In this document: positions 15,627 through 22,904 of the stretch, in pieces
Position numbering within the stretch: the first letter of the stretch is position 1
Layout: the number at the start of each line of letters is the position of its first letter
Assembly (NCBI RefSeq): GCF_001423105.1
Contig: NZ_LMNV01000003.1
Coordinates: forward strand, 260,473-324,472
Length of the DNA: 64,000 nt
Source of the DNA: Frondihabitans sp. Leaf304
GTDB lineage: Bacteria > Actinomycetota > Actinomycetes > Actinomycetales > Microbacteriaceae
Direction of reading: 5' to 3'
The notes under the pieces: generated by a model
Databases searched by the model: none
What the model saw: the letters and a program-made list of their open reading frames with translations, nothing else
What the model was told of the DNA's origin: nothing
Translations under genes and position numbers: made by a program

Positions 15627-16754
15627 TCAGGACGCGGGGCAGGTCGGCAGCGCGGCCGTGTCGCCTTTGTCGGCGATCGTCTCCAGCACTGTGACCGAAT
15701 CATCGAGATCGGACACCGCGTAGACGTCGAGACCCGACGGAATGTGCCCGGTCACCTCGGAGCAGTTGCTCTTGGGGGCGAGGAACACCGTGGCGCCCGA
15801 GTCGCGCGCCCCGTACATCTTCTGCCGGATTCCTCCGATGGCACCGATCGTGCCGCCCGCCGTGATGGTGCCCGTGCCGGCCACCTTCTTGCCGCCATTG
15901 AGCTCGCCCGGAGTGAGTTTGTCGATGATTCCGAGCGCGAACATTTGACCCGCGCTCGGCCCTCCGACGTCGGCGAGTTTCAGCGAGACCGTGAAGGGGA
16001 ACGTGTAGGCCACGCTGGCGCCGATGCCGAGGAGGTACGTGCCGCTTTGCTCCACGGGGGTCACGGTGGCAGTGCGGAGGGTCGTGCCAGACGAGCCACT
16101 CGAGGATCCTCGGGTGTACGTGATCTTCGCGGGTTTCGTTCCGTTCTCGGCCACCAGTGCTCGGAGGGAATCGACGTCGCTGTTCTTCGACAGTGAAGTG
16201 CCGTTGATCGACCGGATCACGTCGCCCTTCTTCAAGACCCCGTCGGCCGGGCTTCCCTTCTCGACCGCGCTCACGGCGATCTTCGTCGTGACGTCGAACC
16301 CTTCGTGTGCCAGGGCGGCCGTGATGGCGGACTTCTGGCTCTGTTCCATGTCGATCGTGTTCTGCTGATCGACCTGCTTATTCGAGACGCCCGTCGGGTA
16401 GATGGCCTCGACCGGGATGACCGCCTTGCTGGGGTCGAACCAGGCGCTGACGATCTCTGCCCAGTTCGGTCGCTGCGCCTGGTTGCCCAGAACGCTCACG
16501 GTGAGAAGGTCGAGCGAACCCGCGGTCGGGTAGGTCTCGTGGCCCTCGATCGTGATGAGGGGCGTCTGCTTACCGTCGAACTCGTTCGTGCCGAGGGTGT
16601 CGAAGACCGGGCCCGGCTGCTCGATGAGGTACGGCGCCGGGAGGACGGAGAGGACGATGCCGATGAGGAGGGCGATAGCCAGCACCACTGGGCCGAGCCA
16701 CCCTCGTCGAGCCGGGGTATTCGGGCGGGAGGCGGGGGCGACGAATCGAGCCAA
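15627..16754 (-). CDS. YlbL-like PDZ/Lon-type membrane protease
   Basis: A 375-aa protein with a TM helix at 19-40, a PDZ domain at about 155-235 and a C-terminal Lon-type proteolytic domain. The catalytic dyad is visible: Ser267 in GGPSAGQMF and Lys312 in GGIRQKMYGA. The order TM-PDZ-Lon is that of Bacillus YlbL and M. tuberculosis Rv3194c. The protease faces outside the cell and may process membrane or secreted proteins. The start is TTG 16754 with GAAAGG about 13 nt upstream, so the exact start is uncertain. It is divergent from the DUF2342-type gene. Confidence 0.9.
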   Translation of the reverse strand: MARFVAPASRPNTPARRGWLGPVVLAIALLIGIVLSVLPAPYLIEQPGPVFDTLGTNEFDGKQTPLITIEGHETYPTAGSLDLLTVSVLGNQAQRPNWAEIVSAWFDPSKAVIPVEAIYPTGVSNKQVDQQNTIDMEQSQKSAITAALAHEGFDVTTKIAVSAVEKGSPADGVLKKGDVIRSINGTSLSKNSDVDSLRALVAENGTKPAKITYTRGSSSGSSGTTLRTATVTPVEQSGTYLLGIGASVAYTFPFTVSLKLADVGGPSAGQMFALGIIDKLTPGELNGGKKVAGTGTITAGGTIGAIGGIRQKMYGARDSGATVFLAPKSNCSEVTGHIPSGLDVYAVSDLDDSVTVLETIADKGDTAALPTCPAS

Positions 16755-16866
16755 CTCGGTACTGCCTTTCGGGGAGCGACGAACAGCTGCGGGCTGTTCG
16801 CCCTGGGCGCAGAGGCGGACCTTGCGAGAAGCGGGCGAATCCCAGACTGTTCGTGTGGCCAGGAGA

Positions 16867-16872
16867 TAGCGT
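16867..16872 (+). promoter_or_regulatory. -10 hexamer TAGCGT, leaderless-type promoter
   Basis: TAGCGT is followed by 7 nt and the ATG at 16880. It decides the start over an in-frame GTG at 16853, which would lie upstream of the promoter. Confidence 0.5.
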
Positions 16873-16879
16873 AGTTGCC

Positions 16880-18244
16880 ATGTCTGAAGATTCGCAGCCG
16901 GGCCCCGAAGACGAGTTCCGCGACATGCTCCGGCAGTTCCTCTCGGGTGATTCCGAGATCGACCCGTCGAAGCTCGTCGGGGCAGCTGGCCTGCCCAATG
17001 ATCCCGCTTTCATGGCACGGCTCATGAGTCAGCTCCAGTCGGCCGTCAGCCGCTCGGGTGACGGGATCGACTGGACGCTCGCCACCGAGCAGTCCGCCAG
17101 CATCGCCACGCAATCGGCGATCGAGACGTCTCCCGGCCAGGTGAGCGCCCTTGAGCAGGCGTTCCACGTCGCGGCCCTCTGGCTCGACGAGGTCGCGCAC
17201 GTGGCCGAGCTCACTGTCGAGCCCCGCCTGATGACCAGGGCCGAATGGGCCTCGGCGACGATGCCGGTGTGGAGCCAGCTCGCCGAGCCGGTGGCCGACT
17301 CCATCGCCGACTCGCTCACCAGCGTGCTCCGCGACCAGGCGCCCGAAGAAATGCGCGAGATGCTCGCGGGCGCCAGCCAGGTGATGCGAAACGTGGGCGG
17401 CGCTCTGTTCGCGATGCAGCTCGGCCAGGTCGTGGGTCAGCTCTCGACCGAGGTCGTCTCCGGCGGCGATGTCGGAATCCCCCTCCTCGACGACCAGCAG
17501 GCCGCTCTCGTTCCGCAGAACGTGGCCGCGTTCGGTGAAGGCCTCGACATTCCCATCGATCAGGTCCAGCTGTATCTGGCTGTCCGCGAACTCGCGCACG
17601 CTCGCCTGTTCCGCCATGCCCGGTGGCTGCGCCTGCACCTCATCTCGTCCATCCGGGAGTTCTCGCAGGGCATCTCGATCGACACCGGTCGGCTCGAAGA
17701 GCTCGCCGCCGACTTCGACCCGTCGAATCCCGAAGAGCTGCGCGAGGCCATGGCGAGCGGTGCCCTCATCCCGCCGAAGACAGAAGAGCAGCTCGCCGCC
17801 TTGGCTCGCCTCGAGACGACCCTCGCCCTCATCGAGGGATGGGTCGACGTGGTCACGGCCAAGGCCACCGAACGTCTGCCGAAGTCGTCGTCGATCGCCG
17901 AGACCGTTCGCCGGAGGCGCGCCGCCGGAGGCCCCGCCGAGTCGGCATTCGCGACCCTGGTCGGGCTCGAACTCCGTCCGCGCCGACTTCGCGAGGCGGC
18001 CGCCATGTGGCAGGCCGTCAGCGACGCCGCCGGTGGCGAGGTTCGCGACTCGCTCTGGGCCCACCCCGATATCGTCCCCACCAGCGACGACATCGACGAC
18101 CCCCAGGCCCTGATCGCGCGACTGACGGGCGGCCAGCCCGAGCCCGACGACGTCGACCGCGCCATCGAAGACCTCCTCAACGACGTGAGCGACGACCGCC
18201 CCCGCGAGGCCGAAGACGGAACCGCCGAGGATCCGCGGAGCTAG
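16880..18244 (+). CDS. Zinc-metalloprotease-like protein, DUF2342/putative hydrolase family
   Basis: The 454-aa product fits the actinobacterial family often annotated as zinc-dependent metalloprotease or F420-associated hydrolase (Rv3195-like). The central region has VGQLSTEVVSGGDVGIPLLD, then a helix with LAVRELAHARLFRHARWL. This corresponds to the HExxH-type helix, but the first His is Arg (RELAH), so metal-dependent catalysis is doubtful. The rest is helical with a long acidic C-terminal tail. No signal peptide. It starts a plus-strand pair with the ThiF-like gene and is divergent from the YlbL-like protease. Confidence 0.85.
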   Translation: MSEDSQPGPEDEFRDMLRQFLSGDSEIDPSKLVGAAGLPNDPAFMARLMSQLQSAVSRSGDGIDWTLATEQSASIATQSAIETSPGQVSALEQAFHVAALWLDEVAHVAELTVEPRLMTRAEWASATMPVWSQLAEPVADSIADSLTSVLRDQAPEEMREMLAGASQVMRNVGGALFAMQLGQVVGQLSTEVVSGGDVGIPLLDDQQAALVPQNVAAFGEGLDIPIDQVQLYLAVRELAHARLFRHARWLRLHLISSIREFSQGISIDTGRLEELAADFDPSNPEELREAMASGALIPPKTEEQLAALARLETTLALIEGWVDVVTAKATERLPKSSSIAETVRRRRAAGGPAESAFATLVGLELRPRRLREAAAMWQAVSDAAGGEVRDSLWAHPDIVPTSDDIDDPQALIARLTGGQPEPDDVDRAIEDLLNDVSDDRPREAEDGTAEDPRS

Positions 18245-18328
18245 CTCGACTCGGCCCCGCTGGGCCTGTGGATCGGGGCCTGTGGACAACTCCAGCGCGA
18301 TCTGCGCGGATTGTCGATGCTTGTGGGC

Positions 18329-19204
18329 ATGGACATCCGACTCGATCCCCGTCTTCCTCTCGTGTGGCGCGATCCGCAGACTCTGCAGATCGGCGTCGAC
18401 CGTCCCCGAGCCGTGCTCGACGGGGTGACGACCAAGCAAGAGCGCATCATCGCCGCCATCGCCGCCGGCCACGGTCGCTCCGGCACACCGCCGATCGCGC
18501 AGCGGGTCGGCTGCCCCGATCACGAGGTCGCCGAGCTGGTCGAGCGGCTCCGGCCCGCACTGGTGTCACCCGGCCCCGGCGAGGGGCCCGTCGTCGAGGT
18601 GCCGGGATCCTCGGGTCTCTCTGCCTCGATCGCCGCGATGCTCACCGCCGAGGGGGTACGGGTCGACCGTGATCTCCCCCACGACGACGCCGGCGAGACG
18701 CCCGCCCTCGCCATCGCGGTGTCGTCGCACGTTCACGACCCGGTCGTGACGGCAGGGTGGCTCCGGCGAGACGTTCCGCACCTCTGCGTCGTCACTGGAG
18801 ACTCGTTCGCCCGGATCGGCCCGGTAGTCGTGCCCGGGGTGACCGCCTGCTGCCGGTGTCTCGATTTGCACCGGGCCGACGTCGACTCCGCTTGGGGTGC
18901 CATCGCCGGTCAGCTCTGGGGGCGCCCTCCTCGCGAGCACTCGCCACTCCTCGTCGGCGAGATCGCCGTTCGGGCGAGTCGGCGAGCGCTGAACCGGCTG
19001 ACGGGCAGCGCCGATCGCCTTCCCGACGCGGTGCTCGAGATGCTCGACGTCGACACCGGGGAGGTCACGACGTCGGTGAGCCGACCTCATCCCGACTGCG
19101 GATGCGGAGCTCCTCCAAGAACCGGCTCGGTCGACGCTCCTGCATCGATCGGCCCTGGCCTGTCCGGCTCCACGAGAGATTCAGCCGTTGCCGAGCTCGT
19201 GTGA
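18329..19204 (+). CDS. ThiF/bacteriocin cyclodehydratase-domain-like protein
   Basis: A 291-aa protein resembling the actinobacterial proteins labelled ThiF-family or TOMM-cyclodehydratase-like (Rv3196-like). The recognisable part is VVVPGVTACCRCLDLHRADVDSAW around residues 165-188, with Cys174/175/177, and HPDCGC with Cys257/259. Together these give a likely zinc site CxxC...CxC. I see no glycine-rich ATP loop of an active E1 enzyme. The 32 residues after HPDCGC look unlike a conserved end. They overlap by 140 nt with the 3' end of the convergent UvrD2 gene. An upstream TTG (18311) is an alternative start. Function unknown. Confidence 0.75.
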   Translation: MDIRLDPRLPLVWRDPQTLQIGVDRPRAVLDGVTTKQERIIAAIAAGHGRSGTPPIAQRVGCPDHEVAELVERLRPALVSPGPGEGPVVEVPGSSGLSASIAAMLTAEGVRVDRDLPHDDAGETPALAIAVSSHVHDPVVTAGWLRRDVPHLCVVTGDSFARIGPVVVPGVTACCRCLDLHRADVDSAWGAIAGQLWGRPPREHSPLLVGEIAVRASRRALNRLTGSADRLPDAVLEMLDVDTGEVTTSVSRPHPDCGCGAPPRTGSVDAPASIGPGLSGSTRDSAVAELV

Positions 19205-20777
19205 CGCCGACGTAGAGGAGGCGCCGCTCTTCGTCGATGCCCTCGAACGTCTTCGCGTAGCTGATCGGCATCAGCCCCTCGCTCAAGCCGACGATGTAGA
19301 CGCTCTCCCACTCGAGCCCCTTCGCGGAGTGCAGGGTGGCAAGCGTCACGGCCGACATCGTGGGCTCGTGCTGGCCGACCTGGCGAGCGAAGAGCTCGTC
19401 GACGAACTGGCGCAGGGTGGTGCCCGGCACCGCCGACTCCGCCAGGCCCATGAGGGTGTTGAGCGACTCCCAGCGGTCACGGACGGCGCCCCGTTGCTCG
19501 GGGGGTTCTTGCGCCCAGCCCAGCGAGCGAAGCACGTCGCTGACGGTTTTGAAGAGGGGTTCGTCGACGATGCTCACCGCGGCGCCCTTCAGCATCATGA
19601 GCGCCTGCTTGACCTCGCGCAGATCGAAGAACCGGGTAGACCCGTGCAGGCGGGTGCTCACGCCCGCGTCTTCGAGCGCGCGCTCGAGAGCAGCGGTCTG
19701 CACGTTGACGCGAAAGAGCACGGCGATCGACTCGGGTGGTGTTCCCCCACGGATCTCGGCGGCGATCGACTCGGCGACGGCACGGGCCTCCGACGAATCC
19801 GACGAGTGGTCGGTGATGCGCGGCAGGGGGCCGGGGGCCGACTGGGCGGGATGCAGGTGGAGGGCACCGGGCCGACCCCGCATCAACTCATTGGCGGTCT
19901 CGACGATCGGCCTGGCCGAGCGGTAGTTCTGTTCGAGTCGAAGCACGGTCGCGTTGTCGTAGCGAGAGCCGAAACCGAGCAGGTACTCCGACGACGCTCC
20001 GGCGAACGAGTAGATCGTCTGGCTGGCGTCACCCACGACACACACGTCGTTGCGATCGCCGAGCCAGAGGTCGAGCAGATCCTGCTGCAGGGGCGAGACG
20101 TCCTGATACTCGTCGACGACGAAGAAGCGGTACTGCTCGCGCACCTGCTGCGCGACTCGCGCTTCGAGTTCCAGCATCCCCGCCGTCGCCAACAGGACGT
20201 CCTCGAAGTCGAGCTGCCGGCGCGAATCCTTGATGTCTTCGTAGGCCTGGTGAAGGTCGAGGGCCTGCTCCGGTGTGACGTTCTGAGGCAGAGCCCGGCT
20301 GGCGAGGGAGTGCGAGTACTCCTCCATCGTCAGACGCGAGACTTTTCGCCACTCGATCTCGGCCGAGAGGTCGCGAAGACTGGCGGTGTCGAGTCGAAGC
20401 CGGAGGGTCTCCGACGCGTGCGCGACGAGCTTGGCCTTGCTCTCGAGCAACCGCGGCATCGTGCCACCCATGGTCTGCGGCCAGAAGTAGGCGAGCTGGG
20501 AGAGCGCGGCGGCGTGGAAAGTGCGGGCCGCCACTCCCCCGGCGCCCAGCACTCGAAGACGCCCTCGAAGCTCGGCCGCGGCCCGTGAGGTGAAGGTGAG
20601 TGCCATCACTCGGTTCGGCGCGTAGACACCGGTCGCGACACCGTAGGCGATGCGATGCGTGATGGCCCGGGTCTTTCCCGTGCCGGCCCCGGCGAGTAGG
20701 CAAACGGGCCCCAGAAGTGTCTCTGCGGCGACGCGCTGCTGCTCGTCGAGACCTGCGATCAGGTCGGCGGCCTCCAT
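19065..20777 (-). CDS. ATP-dependent DNA helicase, UvrD2-like superfamily 1A
   Basis: A 570-aa 3'-5' SF1A helicase. Motifs in order: Q-motif LDEQQRVAAE, Walker A LAGAGTGKTRAITHR (about 28-42), Ia VMALTFTSRAAAELRGR, II FVVDEYQDVSPLQQ, III CVVGDASQTIYSFAGA, IV EQNYRS, V TLHSAKGLEWESVYIVG, VI RRLLYVGVTRAR. It is shorter than mycobacterial UvrD2 (about 700 aa), lacking its extra C-terminal region with HRDC and Cys motifs. Likely roles are DNA repair and unwinding. ATG 20777 follows the NudC stop by 14 nt, so the two are cotranscribed. Its 3' end overlaps the convergent ThiF-like gene by 140 nt. Confidence 0.93.
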   Translation of the reverse strand: MEAADLIAGLDEQQRVAAETLLGPVCLLAGAGTGKTRAITHRIAYGVATGVYAPNRVMALTFTSRAAAELRGRLRVLGAGGVAARTFHAAALSQLAYFWPQTMGGTMPRLLESKAKLVAHASETLRLRLDTASLRDLSAEIEWRKVSRLTMEEYSHSLASRALPQNVTPEQALDLHQAYEDIKDSRRQLDFEDVLLATAGMLELEARVAQQVREQYRFFVVDEYQDVSPLQQDLLDLWLGDRNDVCVVGDASQTIYSFAGASSEYLLGFGSRYDNATVLRLEQNYRSARPIVETANELMRGRPGALHLHPAQSAPGPLPRITDHSSDSSEARAVAESIAAEIRGGTPPESIAVLFRVNVQTAALERALEDAGVSTRLHGSTRFFDLREVKQALMMLKGAAVSIVDEPLFKTVSDVLRSLGWAQEPPEQRGAVRDRWESLNTLMGLAESAVPGTTLRQFVDELFARQVGQHEPTMSAVTLATLHSAKGLEWESVYIVGLSEGLMPISYAKTFEGIDEERRLLYVGVTRARQRLNLSWSRTGQGRSMQERRPSRFLEELRIRSRDEVGSPTS

Positions 20778-20791
20778 CGGTCGTTCGCCGA

Positions 20792-21742
20792 TCAGTCGTC
20801 GAGCTCGGCGCCGAACCAGTCCTCGATGATCGCGCGCGCGATCGAGGAGCGGCCGGGAAGAATCACGCTGTCGCCGGCGCCGGCCAGTTCGTCGCGGGTA
20901 AACCAGCGGAGGTCGATGATCTCCGCGCCGTCGGGCTCGAGGGTGCCGGGGTCGGCCGGATCGACGGTCGCGCGGAAGCCCACCATCAACGAGGCAGGAA
21001 AGGGCCAGGGCTGCGAACCGAGATAGACGGGGTCGACGACGCGCACACCCGACTCCTCGAAGATCTCGCGCTGGACGGCGTGTTCGAGCGACTCACCGGG
21101 CTCGACGAACCCGGCGAGAAGCGAGAACCGGTTCTTCTCCCACAGGGCATTGGAGCCGAGCAGCAATCGATCGTCTTCGTCGGTGACGCCGACGATGATC
21201 GCCGGATCGGTGCGCGGGAAGATCTCGTGGCCGTCGTCGGGGTCGATTCGCACCCAACCGCCCTTCGCCGGCACGAGGGGCCGCCCCGTTCTCGGCGAGA
21301 ACCGGTGCGAGGCGTGCCAGTTCGCGATGGCGATCGCTTCCGTCGCGAGCCCGGCATCCCGGTCGCTCAGCCCGGTCGCGAACATCCGGAGGTTGCCCCA
21401 TTCCTCCTCGGACGCGAGGGTCGCCGCCTGGTCGTCGTCGAGAATCGCCGCGACGATAGGAGTGCCGACGGGTTCTGGGGCATCGGGGTCGAGAGAGCGC
21501 CCCAGGTAGACGAGAGTGGACTGCGTCGGAATCGCATCGGGTGACAGCAGCGAGATCGACGAGCTCCCGGCGAAGAGCGCGCGCCCGTGCCACACCGGCA
21601 CCACGCGTGTCGCCGAATCGGCGAGCAGTTCAGGAAAAAGGCCCTCGCGCTCCCGGGTGAGGTAGTCACGATCGATCTGGTGCCGAGAGAGCGGGAGCTT
21701 CGCCGCGAACGACTCCTGGCTTCCAGAGGAACGTTCAGGCAT
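20792..21742 (-). CDS. nudC: NudC-type NAD(H) pyrophosphatase (Nudix), zinc ribbon degenerate
   Basis: A 316-aa Nudix hydrolase. The Nudix box is intact: GFVEPGESLEHAV then REIFEESGV (G-x5-E-x7-REUxEExGU). The NudC-specific SQPWPFPASLM follows about 16 residues later. Such enzymes hydrolyse NADH or remove NAD caps from RNA. In usual members a four-Cys zinc ribbon precedes the box; here the corresponding HASHRFSPRTGRPLVPAKGGW has Ser and Thr where Cys would stand, so zinc is probably not bound. It is cotranscribed with uvrD2 and divergent from the APH-fold gene, an order also seen in mycobacteria (Rv3199c-Rv3198c). Confidence 0.9.
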   Translation of the reverse strand: MPERSSGSQESFAAKLPLSRHQIDRDYLTREREGLFPELLADSATRVVPVWHGRALFAGSSSISLLSPDAIPTQSTLVYLGRSLDPDAPEPVGTPIVAAILDDDQAATLASEEEWGNLRMFATGLSDRDAGLATEAIAIANWHASHRFSPRTGRPLVPAKGGWVRIDPDDGHEIFPRTDPAIIVGVTDEDDRLLLGSNALWEKNRFSLLAGFVEPGESLEHAVQREIFEESGVRVVDPVYLGSQPWPFPASLMVGFRATVDPADPGTLEPDGAEIIDLRWFTRDELAGAGDSVILPGRSSIARAIIEDWFGAELDD

Positions 21743-21803
21743 CCGACCACCAATCGACTCGAGGAACCAGCGTGGCGCACGAGGCAGGCCGTGGCTGTCG
21801 GCC

Positions 21804-21809
21804 TACCCT
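21804..21809 (+). promoter_or_regulatory. -10 hexamer TACCCT, leaderless-type promoter
   Basis: TACCCT is followed by TACGGC and then ATG 21816; no ribosome binding site fits in the 6-nt interval. Confidence 0.5.
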
Positions 21810-21815
21810 TACGGC

Positions 21816-22826
21816 ATGGCCAGATCCCACTTCACTCTAGCCGCGTTGGCGACGGCTGCCGTCGCTGACCTCGACGTCCGCCGGGCCGGCCCGCACGGCT
21901 CCATCGGCGCCGGCGATTTCGACTCCGCTCGACTCTCCGGCTCGGGTGGCGAGGAGTGGATCATCCGGGTTCCGAGAACGACTCGCGCCGAAGCCCAGCA
22001 GTCCGCCGATCTCGTGGCCATCCGCGCGCTCAGCCAGGGCGTCCGCAGTCGTCTCTCATTCGGAGTGCCGTCGTATCGCGGCCAGGCACCCATCGCCGAG
22101 ACGCGAGCAATTCTCTACGACTACCTCGAGGGCGAGCCCCTCGACGTCTCCGAGATGATCGCAGGATCCGGCCTCCCGTCGTCGGTCGGAGCCGCAATCG
22201 CGGCCATTCACTCGCTCCCCACCAGCTTCGTCACCGACTCGGGGCTCACGAGCCACACGCCCTTCGAGGCCATGCGGTCGTCCGCCAGCGTGGTCGACCG
22301 CGCCGCGGCGACGGGGCTCCTCCCCGCCGCTCTCGTGGAGCGCTGGGAGTCGGCGATTCAAGACTCTCAGCTCTGGCAGTTCCAGCCGACGGTGATCAAT
22401 GGATCGCTGGAGGCCTCGTCGGTGCTGGTGTCGGGCGACCGGATCAGCGGAATTCTGGGGTGGCACGAGCTGCAGATCGCGGATCCTGCGCGTGACCTCG
22501 CCTGGGTGCTCGGAGCCCCCAACGACGACAGCGTCGATGCGGTCTTCGATGCGTACGCTGCGGCCCGCGGCACCAGCGAGCGCCAGCTCCGCAACCGCGC
22601 GACGCTGTACCACGAGCTCGATCTCGCGCGGTATCTGCTGCACGGCAGCCACACGAAGAACACCGAGGTCGTCGATGACGCCGTCGCGATGATGTCTCGG
22701 CTGGTCGACTCGGTGCAGCAGTCCGACGAGCGTCCGCTGGTGTCGGGGTCGACCGAGGCATTGGACGTCGCCGGCGTCGAGAACCTGCTGGCGGCGACGG
22801 AGCGACACCGGAGCGAGTCCGCCTGA
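21816..22826 (+). CDS. APH/macrolide-phosphotransferase-fold protein lacking kinase residues (probable pseudokinase)
   Basis: The 336-aa protein follows the aminoglycoside/macrolide phosphotransferase fold: an N-lobe with EEWIIRVPRTTRAEAQ, a hinge-like AILYDYLEGEPLD and a helical C-lobe. The catalytic loop that should read HGDxxxxN is INGSLEASSVLV, with Asn195-Gly196-Ser197 and no catalytic Asp or metal-binding Asn. The second metal motif, usually IDW/IDF, reads ILGWHEL (Gly215-Trp216-His217). Phosphotransfer is therefore unlikely. The frame is intact and leaderless expression is suggested, so it is not a decayed gene. It sits between nudC-uvrD2 and adnB-adnA, suggesting a helper or regulatory role in that DNA-repair locus. 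Confidence 0.8.
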   Translation: MARSHFTLAALATAAVADLDVRRAGPHGSIGAGDFDSARLSGSGGEEWIIRVPRTTRAEAQQSADLVAIRALSQGVRSRLSFGVPSYRGQAPIAETRAILYDYLEGEPLDVSEMIAGSGLPSSVGAAIAAIHSLPTSFVTDSGLTSHTPFEAMRSSASVVDRAAATGLLPAALVERWESAIQDSQLWQFQPTVINGSLEASSVLVSGDRISGILGWHELQIADPARDLAWVLGAPNDDSVDAVFDAYAAARGTSERQLRNRATLYHELDLARYLLHGSHTKNTEVVDDAVAMMSRLVDSVQQSDERPLVSGSTEALDVAGVENLLAATERHRSESA

Positions 22827-22904
22827 CGCGGTGCCCGTCCCGGGCTGTTGCCGACGGTTGCGCCCGGTTCGGCCAGCCCGTCGGCACGGAGGCCCATGGC
22901 TCGG

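Noticed and set aside
18329..19204. Active ThiF/E1-type adenylyltransferase
   Set aside because: No glycine-rich ATP loop or catalytic Cys/Asp set of E1 enzymes is visible; only the cysteine zinc-type motif remains.
21816..22826. Aminoglycoside or macrolide resistance kinase
   Set aside because: Catalytic and metal-binding Asp are missing.
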